Origin: Aquitalea magnusonii
GTDB taxonomy: Bacteria; Pseudomonadota; Gammaproteobacteria; Burkholderiales; Chromobacteriaceae
DNA: 64,000 nt
Direction: 5' to 3'
NCBI RefSeq assembly: GCF_002217795.2
Contig: NZ_AP018823.1
Coordinates: 1,798,001 to 1,862,000 of the forward strand
Under the pieces are notes generated by a model, which searched no databases, was not told where the DNA came from, and saw only the letters and a list, made by a program, of their open reading frames with translations. Within the stretch, counting starts at the first letter, position 1. Each line of letters opens with the position of its first letter. Positions 25,677 through 35,350 of the stretch are shown here, piece by piece. Position numbers and translations under genes: made by a program.

Positions 25677-25709
25677 CCCCCGCCCGACTTTGGTCCGGCG
25701 GGGGTTTTT
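25677..25709 (+). terminator. Terminator of the cold-shock gene
   Basis: 8-bp stem CCCCCGCC/GGCGGGGG (25677-25684 with 25697-25704), 12-nt loop, five T. A preceding hairpin GACCGCA/TGCGGTC flanks an inner CCGCC/GGCGG pair. Confidence 0.85.
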
Positions 25710-25757
25710 CATGCCAGGTGCTGTTATGCTGTGGCATCAACTTTAGCAGGGGGCTGC

Positions 25758-26345
25758 ATGACGGCTTTACCTCTTTCCCTGCCTGGCAATGCCGTGCTGT
25801 TGCTGGTGGATTTGCAGCGTGCGGTGGATGATCCGTGCTGGGGCGAGCGCAACAATCCGCAGGCCGAGCAGGTGGTGGCACGGCTGCTGGCATGCTGGCG
25901 CAGCCAACACAGGCCAATCTGCCATGTCAGGCATGACTCGCAGCAAGCAGGCTCTACCTATCGCCCAGGGCAGCCGGGGCATGATTTCAAGCCGCAAGCC
26001 TTGCCGCAACCGGACGAGTGGCTGCTGCCCAAGCAGACCAATTCGGCCTTCATCGGTACCGATTTGCAGGCAAGGCTTGCCGCCATCGACTGCACCACCC
26101 TGGTGGTGGTCGGGGTAGCCACCAGTAATTCGGTAGAGGCTACTGTGCGCATGGCCGGCAACCTGGGCTATACGGTTTACCTGGTGGCCGATGGCTGCTT
26201 TACCTTTGCCCGGCGAGACTGGGCCGGGTGCTGGCGCACCGCCGATGAAGTGCATGCCATGTCGCTGGCCAATCTGGACGGAGAATATTGCCGGGTATGT
26301 CAATCGGATGACATCATGCGCGCCGCAAGGATGGCCGCTGGCTAG
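25758..26345 (+). CDS. Isochorismatase-like hydrolase with serine in place of the catalytic cysteine
   Basis: 195 residues from MTALPLSLPGNAVLLLVDLQ. The alpha/beta fold keeps the catalytic Asp (VDLQ) and Lys (LPKQTNSAF). At the usual nucleophile position the sequence reads GVATSNSVEATVRMA, so Cys is replaced by Ser, as I recall for one subset of this superfamily. Cytoplasmic; substrate unknown, possibly an amide or none if only a binding protein. Its 3' end overlaps the convergent PLD gene by 4 bp. Confidence 0.85.
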   Translation: MTALPLSLPGNAVLLLVDLQRAVDDPCWGERNNPQAEQVVARLLACWRSQHRPICHVRHDSQQAGSTYRPGQPGHDFKPQALPQPDEWLLPKQTNSAFIGTDLQARLAAIDCTTLVVVGVATSNSVEATVRMAGNLGYTVYLVADGCFTFARRDWAGCWRTADEVHAMSLANLDGEYCRVCQSDDIMRAARMAAG

Positions 26346-26899
26346 CGTGCTGCGCTAGCGCCGTCCTCCAGTGGCGCTGCCTCCTGCCATAGCTGCTGCC
26401 ATTGCGCTTCGTAGCGCGCGGCCAGATCTGCCGCATTCCAGATGATCAATACGTTTTCCGCATTTTTGCTGGCGGCTGCCGCGGTGTAATTGAAACTGCC
26501 GGTCTGTACGTGCAACTGATCGATGATCATGAATTTGTGGTGCAGGATGGTGTAGCGGCCATTCAATCTTACCGCCAGGCCCTTGCTGGCCAGAAAACGT
26601 GTGGCACTGTAGCTGGCGGTGCTTTCCTTGCGATCGGCCACCACGGCAATTTCCACACCGCGCTGGCGGGCATCCAGCAACGCCAGGGCCACCGGCTTGC
26701 TGGTGAACACATACGCGGCCATATGAATGGATTGCCGCGCACTACCAATGCCCTTGAGCACCAGTTGTAGTGCTGCGGGGTCGGGGGCAAAGGCGACTTC
26801 ACTGCGCATTGCCGTTGGGGCGGTACTGACTGCTGCTGCGCTACTGCCCGTGCAGATGAGCAGCAGGCATGGCAGCACTGAGCGAAGTGGTAGGTTCAT
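26342..26899 (-). CDS. Secreted phospholipase D-like protein, single HKD motif
   Basis: 185 residues from MNLPLRSVLPCLLLICTG, a signal peptide. One HKD motif (HHKFMIID, with Asn in TGSFNYTAAA after it) places it with the small Nuc-type PLD proteins, which dimerise to form one active site and cut phosphodiesters in DNA or lipids in the periplasm. The gene diverges from sbcD with 107 bp between starts. Nuclease activity is inferred from the family. Confidence 0.88.
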   Translation of the reverse strand: MNLPLRSVLPCLLLICTGSSAAAVSTAPTAMRSEVAFAPDPAALQLVLKGIGSARQSIHMAAYVFTSKPVALALLDARQRGVEIAVVADRKESTASYSATRFLASKGLAVRLNGRYTILHHKFMIIDQLHVQTGSFNYTAAAASKNAENVLIIWNAADLAARYEAQWQQLWQEAAPLEDGASAAR

Positions 26900-27006
26900 C
26901 GCGGCATGATGGCATGCCAGCCGCAGTGGCGCGCCCTGCCATCCGGGCAGGCGCAAGGGCTGCGCTCTTGCTAGAATGCGCGCTGGTTTTCGGTCAAGGG
27001 GATGGC

Positions 27007-28224
27007 GTGCGCATACTTCATACATCAGACTGGCATCTGGGTCAGCACTTCATGGGCCGCAGCCGGCAGGCGGAACATCAGGCCCTGATTGACTGGCTGC
27101 TATTGCAGGTGAGCCAGCATGCCATCGATGCGGTGCTGCTGGCGGGAGACATCTTCGATACCGGCGCGCCGCCCAGTTACGCGCGCGAACTCTACAACCA
27201 ATTGGTGGTGCGGCTGCATGAGGCGCGCTGCCAGTTGGTTTTGCTGGGTGGCAATCATGACTCGGTGGCCACGCTGGAAGAAAGCCGCCCGCTGCTGGCT
27301 TATCTGGGCTGCACCGTGGTGGCTGCGGTGCAGGAGGATCTGTCACGCCAGTTGCTGACCTTGCGTGACAAGGCAGGCCAGCCCGCCGCCTTGCTGTGCG
27401 CGGTGCCCTTCATCCGCGCGCGTGATGTGATGCAAAGCCAGGCTGGGCAGAGTGCCGAGGAGAAACAACTGGGCCTGCAGCAGGCCATCGCCATGCATTA
27501 TCAGTCCCTGCACCAACTGGCCTTGCAAGAGCGCGACCGCCTGGGCCTGCCGCTGCCCATTCTGGCCAGCGGGCATCTCACCACCGTGGGTGCCAGCAGC
27601 AGCGAATCGGTGCGTGACATCTATGTTGGCGCGCTGGATGCCTTCCCCAGCAATGCCTTTCCGCCGTTCGACTATATCGCGCTGGGGCATATCCACCGGC
27701 CACAGCAGGTGGGGGGACAGGCACATATCCGCTATAGCGGCTCGCCACTGCCCCTGAGTTTTGATGAGCTGGGGCAAAGCAAGCAGATGCTGCTGCTGGA
27801 ATTGGATGCCGGCTCCATTGCCAGCATCAGCCCGCTGAACGTGCCGTGCTTCCAGCCCCTGTGCAGCCTGCGTGGCACGCTGGCTGATCTGCAGCAATCC
27901 ATTGCAGCCGCACTGGCCGCCACCCCTGCCGGGCAGACGTTGTGGCTGGAAGTGGTAGTAGAGGGGGATGATTATCTGTCCGATCTGCAAAGCCGCATCC
28001 AGCAGTTGCTGGAAGGACAGCCGGTTGAACTGCTGCGCCTGCGGCGCGCCCGCAGTCAGCAGCGCGCATCACTGCAGGCCGAGCGCAGCACGCTGGACGA
28101 GCTGAGCCCGCAAGAAGTGTTTGAGCGTCGGCTGGCGCTGGAGCAAATGGACGAGGCGCTGGCAGCGGATCTGCGCCAGCGTTACCGGCAGATAGTACAA
28201 GCGCTGCAGGAGGAACAAACATGA
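27007..28224 (+). CDS. sbcD: Exonuclease subunit SbcD (Mre11-type nuclease)
   Basis: 405 residues. The start is the GTG encoding [13 protein letters not shown], with AAGGGGAT just before it; further upstream the frame overlaps the divergent PLD leader. The five phosphoesterase motifs are visible: [26 protein letters not shown] and ALGHIH. With SbcC it cuts hairpins and protein-blocked DNA ends. Its stop overlaps the sbcC ATG by 4 bp. Confidence 0.95.
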   Translation: MRILHTSDWHLGQHFMGRSRQAEHQALIDWLLLQVSQHAIDAVLLAGDIFDTGAPPSYARELYNQLVVRLHEARCQLVLLGGNHDSVATLEESRPLLAYLGCTVVAAVQEDLSRQLLTLRDKAGQPAALLCAVPFIRARDVMQSQAGQSAEEKQLGLQQAIAMHYQSLHQLALQERDRLGLPLPILASGHLTTVGASSSESVRDIYVGALDAFPSNAFPPFDYIALGHIHRPQQVGGQAHIRYSGSPLPLSFDELGQSKQMLLLELDAGSIASISPLNVPCFQPLCSLRGTLADLQQSIAAALAATPAGQTLWLEVVVEGDDYLSDLQSRIQQLLEGQPVELLRLRRARSQQRASLQAERSTLDELSPQEVFERRLALEQMDEALAADLRQRYRQIVQALQEEQT

Positions 28225-31200
28225 AAATCCGTAGCCTGCGGCTGAAAAACCTCAACTCGCTCAAGGGCGAGTGGACCATCGACTTTACCCAGCCACCGTT
28301 TCGCGACAATGGCCTGTTTGCCATTACCGGCCCCACCGGAGCCGGCAAATCCACGCTGCTCGATGCCATCTGCCTGGCGCTCTACCACGAAACCCCACGG
28401 CTGAAAAACATCTCTGCCAACAGCAACGACATCATGACCCGCCACACCGCCGACTGCCTGGCCGAGGTGGAGTTCGAGGTAAAGGGCAAGATTTACCGGG
28501 CGTTCTGGAGCCAGCGCCGGGCGCGGGACAAGGCCGACGGTGCCTTGCAGCAGGCACGGGTGGAGTTGGCCGATGGCGACGGAAACATTCTCACTACCCA
28601 CAGCAACGACAAGCTCAAGCGCATTGCCGCCATCACCGGGCTGGACTTTGCCCGCTTCACCAAATCCATGCTGCTGGCCCAGGGCGGTTTTGCCGCTTTT
28701 CTGAATGCCAGCCCCAATGAGCGCGCCGAGTTGCTGGAAGAACTGACCGGCACCGAACTGTACGGCCAGATTTCCCAGCGCGTGTTCGAACAAGCGCGTG
28801 ACAGCCGCCAGGCGCTGCAACAATTGCAGGCACAGGCCGGCGGGGTGGAGCTGCTGGCCGAAACGCAGCGCAGCGCCATGCAGCAGCAACTGAGCAGCCT
28901 GCAGCAGCAACAGCAGATGCTGGCCGAGCAGCAGCAACAGCTTGGCCAGGCCCTGCAATGGCGACAGCAACTGGCACAGGCTCAGCAGCAACAGCAGGCA
29001 GCCAGCCTGCAACTGGAACAGGCCCAAGCCGCCATCACCCAGGCGGCCCCGCAATTACAGCAACTGGCAGCCAGCGCACCGGCCCAGCGCATTGCGCCGC
29101 TATATCAACAATGGCAAAGCCAGCAGCAACGCCTGACTGCGGGCCAGGCCGCTTTGCAAGCGCTGCATGCGCGCTACCAGCACAGTTGGCAGCAATGGCA
29201 GCAACTAAACTGGCAAGGCTTTGTGCTGGCGCGGCAGCAATCTGCCCTGCTGGCCTCCGCGCAGGCACAGGCGCAGCAGCAATGGCAGCAGTGGCAAGCA
29301 CAGCAACAGGCCCAGCCACACTTGGCGCGACTGGGCGAGTCTTTGCCGCTCTGGCGCAGCCAGTTTGACCAGCATGCCCGCATGCTGCAGGACAGCGCAC
29401 AGGCAGAGCAAGAAGCCCGCCAACTGGCCACCGCACTGGCGGCTGAGCAGCAGCGCATGCAGGCGCAAGCCCTGCTCTGTCAGCAGGCCGAGGCCGATTT
29501 CCGCCACGCGCAACAAGCCGAACAGGCCGCCGCATTGCTTAGCCAGCAGCAGGACCTTGCCAGCCTGCGCCAGCAGTGGCAGTCCGCCCAGCAAGCCGCC
29601 CAGCAGTGGCAGCAAGCCATCTTGCTGGCCGGGCAGTTGCGGCAAGACTGGCAGACCGCGCAAGACCTGCAGCAGGCGCTGACCCGACTGCAGACACTGC
29701 TGCCGCAGCACACGGCCGCGCTGGCCACCCTGCGCAGCCAGTATCGAGAACTGCAGGAACAACTGGCCGACAAGCAGCGCCTGCTGGAACTGGAACTGCG
29801 CATCCAGGATCTGGAAGCCCAGCGCGCGCTATTGCAACCGGGCCAGCCTTGCCCCTTGTGTGGCTCGGCCAGCCACCCCTTGGTGCAGCACTACCAGGCG
29901 GTGGATGCCACCGCCGCACGCCAGGCGGTGCTTGACAAGCAGCAAGCCCTGGATGCGGTGCAGGCGCAGGGCCTGCAAGCCAATGCCGCACTGGCAGCGC
30001 TGCAACAGCAGTTGGACAGCCTGCAGCAGCAATGGCAAGCACAACAGGCCAGCCAGCAACAGCAATGGCAGCAATGGCAGCCGCTGGCCGCTGCGCTGGC
30101 AGTGCAACCGGAAGCATGGCAGCAGCCGGAATTACTCAACCAGGCCGCACAGGCGGCCATGCAGCAGCAAGAGCAATTACAGCAGCAACTGCTGCAGGCC
30201 GAGGACGCCGCCCGCCACTGGCAGCAGTGCTTGCAGAGCAGTCAGCAAGCGCAGCAGCAGTGGCAGGCCGCGCAAGCTGCGCTGGCCCTGCAGCAGCAGG
30301 CCGTGGCCAGCTTGCAACAGCAATGGGCGCAGGCCGGGCAACAACAGGCACGGCTTACGGCACAAGCGCAGGCGCAGTGGCAGTTGCTGCAGCAGTCGCT
30401 GGCCCAGGCGGGCCATGCCATGCCGGCAGATCCGCCACGCTGGCTGGCCGACTGCGCCCGGCAATGGCAAGACTGGCAACAGCAACAGCAAGCGATGCAG
30501 CGGCTGGAGCAGCAACTGGCGCGGCTGGAGGTGCAAGCCAGGCAGGCGGCGGCCCAGTGCGATGAATGGCAGCACTACTGGCAACAACTGGCCCTGCCAG
30601 AGCCGTCGGCAGCAGCGAACACCGCAATGGCGGAGCTGGCCGACATCACGACGCAGCTGGAAGCCTGCCAGCAGCAGCGGACAGCCTTGGCGGCCGCGCT
30701 GGCGCAGTTGCAAGGGCAGCAACAGCAAGTAGCGGAGGATGTCCGCCAGCAAGAGCGGCAACTGGCGGAGGTCGCGCAGCAATGGCAGCTCGCCTTGCAG
30801 CACAGTCCATTTGCCGATGAAGCCGCCTTTACCGCTGCCTGCCTGCCGGAGAGCCAGCGTACCGCGCTGCAAACCATGCAGCAGGGCTTGGACAGGGCCT
30901 TGCAGCAGGCGGAAGCCTTGCTGCAGGCTGCCAACAGCCGGCTGAGCGCACTGCAAGCCCTTGCCGTCAGTCCGCTCAGCCTGGAAGCGCTGCAGGCAGA
31001 GCAGGCCGCGCTGGATGGGCAGCGTCAGCAACTGAGCGCCGAAAGCGGCGCGCTGCAGGCCTTGCTGGATAATGATGCCCAGCGCCGTGCCGGCCTGCAG
31101 GCCTTGCTGGCGCAGATTGACCGCCAGCAGGCGGATTGCGAATGCTGGCAGCGGCTGGATGGGCTGATCGGCTCAGCCAAGGGCGACAAGTTCCGCCGCT

Positions 31201-31649
31201 TTGCCCAGGGATTGACGCTGGATCATCTGGTCTATCTGGCCAATCGTCAGTTGGCGCGCCTGCAGGGGCGTTACCAATTACGGCGCAAGGCCGAGGGTGA
31301 GCTGGAGCTGGAAATTGTCGATAGCTGGCAGGCGGATGTCTGTCGTGATACCCGCACCCTGTCGGGCGGTGAGAGTTTTCTGGTCAGCCTGGCACTGGCC
31401 TTGGCGCTGTCAGACCTGGTCAGCCACAAAACCTCCATCGACTCGCTATTCCTGGATGAGGGCTTTGGCACGCTGGATGCCGAAACCCTGGAGATTGCAC
31501 TGGATGCGCTGGACAGCCTGAATGCCAGCGGCAAGATGATAGGCGTTATCAGCCATGTGGAAGGCATGAAGGAGCGCATTGCGGTGCAGATCTGCGTGAC
31601 GCGCGCCGGTGGCGTGGGCCTGTCGGCGCTGTCGGTGGTGGGCGGCTGA
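28221..31649 (+). CDS. sbcC: Exonuclease subunit SbcC (Rad50-type ATPase) with glutamine-rich coiled coil
   Basis: 1142 residues. Walker A is [13 protein letters not shown] (about 32-44), the zinc-hook CPLC lies near residue 543, the ABC signature is [17 protein letters not shown] and Walker B is [16 protein letters not shown]. Between them run two long coiled-coil arms with striking glutamine content (runs of up to five Q, largely CAG codons). It binds DNA, drives opening of the SbcD nuclease and tethers ends through the hook. Length is slightly above the usual 1050. Frame is intact. Confidence 0.95.
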   Translation: MKIRSLRLKNLNSLKGEWTIDFTQPPFRDNGLFAITGPTGAGKSTLLDAICLALYHETPRLKNISANSNDIMTRHTADCLAEVEFEVKGKIYRAFWSQRRARDKADGALQQARVELADGDGNILTTHSNDKLKRIAAITGLDFARFTKSMLLAQGGFAAFLNASPNERAELLEELTGTELYGQISQRVFEQARDSRQALQQLQAQAGGVELLAETQRSAMQQQLSSLQQQQQMLAEQQQQLGQALQWRQQLAQAQQQQQAASLQLEQAQAAITQAAPQLQQLAASAPAQRIAPLYQQWQSQQQRLTAGQAALQALHARYQHSWQQWQQLNWQGFVLARQQSALLASAQAQAQQQWQQWQAQQQAQPHLARLGESLPLWRSQFDQHARMLQDSAQAEQEARQLATALAAEQQRMQAQALLCQQAEADFRHAQQAEQAAALLSQQQDLASLRQQWQSAQQAAQQWQQAILLAGQLRQDWQTAQDLQQALTRLQTLLPQHTAALATLRSQYRELQEQLADKQRLLELELRIQDLEAQRALLQPGQPCPLCGSASHPLVQHYQAVDATAARQAVLDKQQALDAVQAQGLQANAALAALQQQLDSLQQQWQAQQASQQQQWQQWQPLAAALAVQPEAWQQPELLNQAAQAAMQQQEQLQQQLLQAEDAARHWQQCLQSSQQAQQQWQAAQAALALQQQAVASLQQQWAQAGQQQARLTAQAQAQWQLLQQSLAQAGHAMPADPPRWLADCARQWQDWQQQQQAMQRLEQQLARLEVQARQAAAQCDEWQHYWQQLALPEPSAAANTAMAELADITTQLEACQQQRTALAAALAQLQGQQQQVAEDVRQQERQLAEVAQQWQLALQHSPFADEAAFTAACLPESQRTALQTMQQGLDRALQQAEALLQAANSRLSALQALAVSPLSLEALQAEQAALDGQRQQLSAESGALQALLDNDAQRRAGLQALLAQIDRQQADCECWQRLDGLIGSAKGDKFRRFAQGLTLDHLVYLANRQLARLQGRYQLRRKAEGELELEIVDSWQADVCRDTRTLSGGESFLVSLALALALSDLVSHKTSIDSLFLDEGFGTLDAETLEIALDALDSLNASGKMIGVISHVEGMKERIAVQICVTRAGGVGLSALSVVGG

Positions 31650-31689
31650 GCTGCAGTGGCTTGCAATGGGCTGCTGACCGATGGTGCTG

Positions 31690-32343
31690 TCATAGCAAGG
31701 TCTGGTAGCCATGCACAATCACCCCCAGCGCCAGATAGGCAAACAAGGCGGCGGACGCTGCATTGCAGTACAGCAGCAGGCGATGGCCCACCAGCTTCTG
31801 GCCATGACTGGCCAGCCAGGCCAGAAAAGACGACCAGGCGAGGCCGCCGAGGAAAAAACCGCCCAGAAACACGCTGGCCGCCAGCGAGCTGCCATCGGTG
31901 GACTGGGCAATGATGCTGCCGCCCACCGCGGCAAACCACAGCAGCGAGGAGGGCGAGGCCAGCGCCATCAGCAGGCCGCGCCAGAATTCCGCCGCCGTGC
32001 TGCGTTGCTGGCCATCATCGGCAGCGCTGCTGCCGTCCTTGCTGCTTGGATGGTAAAACTCATGCCAGGCCGCGCGCGCCATTTTCCAGCTCAGCCACAG
32101 CAGCACGCTGCCACCGCCCAGCCACATCACCCAGCGTACCGGGGTGAAGCCAAACAGCAGCGACATGCCCAGCAAGGACAGCAGGGCGTAGAACAGATCA
32201 CCAAAGCAGGAGCCCAGACCCATCATCAGCGCCGGGCGCAAGCCCTTGCGCAAGCCGGTGTTGATCAGGGCGGCATTGACGATGCCGATATCCAGGCACA
32301 GCGATACCGACAGTAAAAAACCCTTGGTGGCAATGGCCAGCAT
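31690..32343 (-). CDS. LysE/RhtB-family exporter
   Basis: 217 residues with about six hydrophobic helices and the N-terminal LysE pattern (LLSVSLCLDIGIVNAALINTGLRKGLRPAL). A polar loop rich in Ser and Asp interrupts the middle (about residues 96-116). Such inner-membrane proteins export amino acids or related metabolites. It follows an AraC regulator gene by 66 bp on the same strand, which probably controls it. Substrate unknown. Confidence 0.9.
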   Translation of the reverse strand: MLAIATKGFLLSVSLCLDIGIVNAALINTGLRKGLRPALMMGLGSCFGDLFYALLSLLGMSLLFGFTPVRWVMWLGGGSVLLWLSWKMARAAWHEFYHPSSKDGSSAADDGQQRSTAAEFWRGLLMALASPSSLLWFAAVGGSIIAQSTDGSSLAASVFLGGFFLGGLAWSSFLAWLASHGQKLVGHRLLLYCNAASAALFAYLALGVIVHGYQTLL

Positions 32344-32409
32344 GACAGCGCATCCGTACTTGATAAGAAAACAGCGCCGATGATACGGGCTGGCGCAGCA
32401 AGCGTCTTG

Positions 32410-33165
32410 TCAAAAATTGATCTGGCGGTAGCGGCCCGGCGTCATGCCGCAAAAGCGGCTGAATGCCTTGCTGAAGTGCGCCTGATCGGCAAAGCCGGTG
32501 GCCAGTGCCACCGCGATGATGGCCTCGCCGGCCCGCAAGCGGCGGCGCGCCTCGGCCATGCGCTGCTGCATTTGCCAGGCCAGAGGCGGCAGACCACAAG
32601 CCTGATGGAAGCTGCGCACCAGATGGGCCGGGGTGATGCCAGCTTGCTGCGCCAGTGCATCCAGCGTCAGCGGTTGTGACAGATCATCCAGCAATTGTTG
32701 CTGTACCCGCTGCAGCAGCACGCTGCCACGGTGACTGGCGCTATTGGCGGCGGCTGCCCCTTGCCGCGGCAGGCGGGCGAGCAGGGCAATGATGGCCTCT
32801 TCGCGCAGACTGGCGTCTTGCACGGCCAGTTGACGCAGTGCTGCTGCCAAATCGGGGCGCTGCAGCAGGCTGGGCAGATCGGGCGGCGGGCAGTCGAAAT
32901 AGCTGGGAAAGGCCGCCGGTGCCACATACAGCGACAGGCATTGCCAGTCTTCGCCGCTCAGGCTGCGGCTGGCTTGTACCGCACCGGGTGCGTAAACGGT
33001 GAGCATGTCCGGTCGCACTTCAAAGCGCCTGCCATCCAGCCATACCTCTTCCAGTCCACCCAGATTGGCGCTGATGACGTACTCGTCGTGGGTATGTTTG
33101 GGAAAACCGGCTGCCGTGGCCTGGATGCCGGCCAGTTCCAGCAAGGGGGTGCGCAGGAAAATCAT
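32410..33165 (-). CDS. AraC-family transcriptional regulator
   Basis: 251 residues from MIFLRTPLLELAGIQA; sequence further upstream is not conserved-looking. The N-terminal cupin-like sensing half contains HTHDEYVI and the turn APGAVQASR. The C-terminal double helix-turn-helix runs from about residue 155, ending in the AraC signature ATGFADQAHFSKAFSRFCGMTPGRYR. It sits directly upstream of a LysE exporter on the same strand, a frequent pairing, so local control is likely. Effector unknown. Confidence 0.92.
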   Translation of the reverse strand: MIFLRTPLLELAGIQATAAGFPKHTHDEYVISANLGGLEEVWLDGRRFEVRPDMLTVYAPGAVQASRSLSGEDWQCLSLYVAPAAFPSYFDCPPPDLPSLLQRPDLAAALRQLAVQDASLREEAIIALLARLPRQGAAAANSASHRGSVLLQRVQQQLLDDLSQPLTLDALAQQAGITPAHLVRSFHQACGLPPLAWQMQQRMAEARRRLRAGEAIIAVALATGFADQAHFSKAFSRFCGMTPGRYRQINF

Positions 33166-33302
33166 GCTGCGATTATAGAGCGCCGCCCGGAACTTGCCTC
33201 GGATCTGTGTGGCGGACAAGTGATGGATGGCCGTGGCTGGGGGCGGTGATGGTCTCTGATGCGCCAAGGGAAGCGTCTGAATCTCCCCTGCAAGCCTGTC
33301 TG

Positions 33303-33340
33303 GCCGTGGCTGCCACCAGCCTGCGGGTGGCAGCCACGGC
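33303..33340 (-). terminator. Very strong hairpin after the catalase gene
   Basis: Perfect 15-bp stem (33303-33317 with 33326-33340), 8-nt loop, 13 bp beyond the catalase stop. No T-run follows on the minus strand, so termination may rely on the stem alone, or it protects the message. Confidence 0.55.
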
Positions 33341-33352
33341 GCGGAGCGCTGC

Positions 33353-34882
33353 TTATTCGTGCAGTTGAGCGGCCAGTTTGGCGATTTCACCCACATTGGC
33401 ATTCAGCGCCTTGCTGATGGCCTGGCCATAGCCGCTGTCCGCCTTGTAGAAGTAGGACAGCATGGTGTTGCGGGTTGCCTCATTGCGCACCCGTCCCAGG
33501 TCGGCGGCGAGATTGGCAATCAGGTTGGCCTGCTCCTGCTTGTTCAGGCTGCGGTAGAACTCGCCGGCCTGGCGGAAGTTCAGCGTTTTGCTGATGCCGG
33601 CCTGCTGGGTGCTGCCGGACAGCGGCAACTGGCTGTAACGGGCGCTGGCATCCTGCTGCAGGCTGCCCTGGCGGCTGGGCTCGTAATTGACGCCACCCTG
33701 GCGCTGGCCGCCATTCATCGCGCCATCCTGATTGTTGTTGTCTACGGCAACAAGCGGACGGTTGACCGGCAATTGCAGACCGTTACTTCCTACACGGTGC
33801 AACTGGGTATCGGCATAAGCAAAGATGCGGCCTTGCAGCAGGCGGTCTTCCGAGGGCTCAATGCCCGGCACCAGGTTGGAGGGCGCAAAAGCGCTTTGCT
33901 CGGTTTCCTGAAAGATGTTGGCCGGCAGGCGGTTAAGCGTCATGGTGCCGACCTTCTGTTCCGGCACACCACTCCAGATCTTGGTCGCATCCAGCGGGTT
34001 GTAATCCAGCTTGGCCATGTCTTCCGGCTGCATCACCTGGAGGTACAGATCCCATTGCGGGTATTGCTTGTGCTTGATCGCCTTGATCAGCTCTCGACTG
34101 GCATGGTTGAAGTCCTGTGCCTGGATGGCGGCCGCCTGCTGCATGGTGAGATTGTGCTGGCCCTGACGGCTGGCCCAGTGGAATTTCACATACACGTAAC
34201 GGCCCTGGGCATTGACCAGCTTCCAGGCATGGACGCTATTGCCGTCCATATACTGATAGCCCTTGGGGATGCCGTAGTCGGAGTACAGCCGGGTAAGCAT
34301 ATGGGTGGCTTCCGGCTGGTGGGCAAAGAAGTCGAAGAAGCGGTTGGGGTCTTGCAAATTGGTCTCCGGCGACGGTTTGAGCGAGTGGACCATGTCGGGG
34401 AACTTGATGGCATCACGAATGAAGAACACCGGCAGATTGTTGCCGACCAAATCCCAATTGCCTTCGCTGGTATAGAACTTGGTGGCAAAGCCACGCGGGT
34501 CGCGCAGGGTTTCCGGCGAGTGCAGGCCGTGAATCACGGTGGAAAAACGCACGAAGACCGGGGTTTTGCTGCCCTTGGCGAATACCTTGGCGCGCGTCAG
34601 CGCCGAAATGTCGGCACTGGCTTCAAACGTGCCGTAAGCGCCGGCGCCACGGGCATGCACCACCCGCTCCGGAATGCGTTCACGGTCGAAGCGCTGCAGT
34701 TTCTGGATCAACTGCACGTCTTGCAGCAGGACCGGGCCGTTGGGGCCGGCGGTTTGCGAATGCTGGTTGTCGCCGACGACCGCACCGTTGTCGCGGGTGA
34801 GGCTGGCTGCGTGTGCCGGGGTGAGCAGGCTCAGGCTGAGTGCGATAACGCCCAAGGTGTGAAGAGGGTACTGATTGGCCAT
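33353..34882 (-). CDS. Periplasmic heme catalase
   Basis: 509 residues. The first 25 form a signal peptide (LGVIALSLSLLTPAHA, cleavage before ASL), so the enzyme is exported. The active-site His is in RVVHARGAGAYG, the distal Asn region is DLVGNNLPVFFIRDAIKFPD, and the heme-ligand Tyr is in RIFAYADTQLHRVG. The size matches small-subunit (clade 3) catalases such as KatB of Pseudomonas. It removes hydrogen peroxide in the periplasm. The gene is monocistronic with a 468-bp upstream region. Confidence 0.94.
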   Translation of the reverse strand: MANQYPLHTLGVIALSLSLLTPAHAASLTRDNGAVVGDNQHSQTAGPNGPVLLQDVQLIQKLQRFDRERIPERVVHARGAGAYGTFEASADISALTRAKVFAKGSKTPVFVRFSTVIHGLHSPETLRDPRGFATKFYTSEGNWDLVGNNLPVFFIRDAIKFPDMVHSLKPSPETNLQDPNRFFDFFAHQPEATHMLTRLYSDYGIPKGYQYMDGNSVHAWKLVNAQGRYVYVKFHWASRQGQHNLTMQQAAAIQAQDFNHASRELIKAIKHKQYPQWDLYLQVMQPEDMAKLDYNPLDATKIWSGVPEQKVGTMTLNRLPANIFQETEQSAFAPSNLVPGIEPSEDRLLQGRIFAYADTQLHRVGSNGLQLPVNRPLVAVDNNNQDGAMNGGQRQGGVNYEPSRQGSLQQDASARYSQLPLSGSTQQAGISKTLNFRQAGEFYRSLNKQEQANLIANLAADLGRVRNEATRNTMLSYFYKADSGYGQAISKALNANVGEIAKLAAQLHE

Positions 34883-35350
34883 ATTGCTGGTCCTGATGGT
34901 GAAAAGGGCCTTCAGTCTAGGGAGCGCACGGCAGGGGATGAATTTTGAAATATTTATCGCAGCTATCAGTGAATACTATTTAATACCTGCGGTTATTTTA
35001 TAGATAAATTATGTTTTATTTCAGTTGCTTAGATGACTGTGTGGCGGGCGTTGTGGTTGGCTAACACGCTTGTGATGGTGATGGCAACCGTTACTAAGTA
35101 CGGCCATCCCCAATGTGGCGGGCTGGGCGGTGCCGGCGCTATCGGAGGTCGCGTGGTGTGCCGATCCTCGCCATGATCTTGCAAGATAAGGCGTCCGGAT
35201 GGCGCGGTTTGGGCCGTCAGTAGCCGCCATCTACCACCAGTGCGCCGCTTGCCACGGCCAGCAAAAGCGTTGCGTCGCCGGGGCCGGGCGCACCGATGCG
35301 GCGGTACAAGCGCCAGGACAAGCGGGGGCAGCTTTCTTAATTGGCGGCGC
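34883..35350. other. Intergenic region upstream of the catalase gene
   Basis: About 470 bp with no credible gene. The part at 34940-35030 is A+T-rich and is the likely catalase promoter area; I looked for a full OxyR pattern and did not find a convincing one. The rest is GC-rich with only short random frames. Confidence 0.6.

Noticed and set aside
28860..30400. CAG-rich stretches in sbcC as a microsatellite or CRISPR-like repeat
   Set aside because: The repeats are irregular, stay in frame and encode heptad-patterned glutamines of the coiled coil; there are no spacers.
33359..34948. A 529-codon plus-strand frame opposite the catalase gene
   Set aside because: The catalase on the minus strand has full motif support; the opposite frame has none.
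34940..35010. Possible OxyR site in front of the catalase gene
   Set aside because: CTAT-like elements occur but not with the required spacing of four half-sites.
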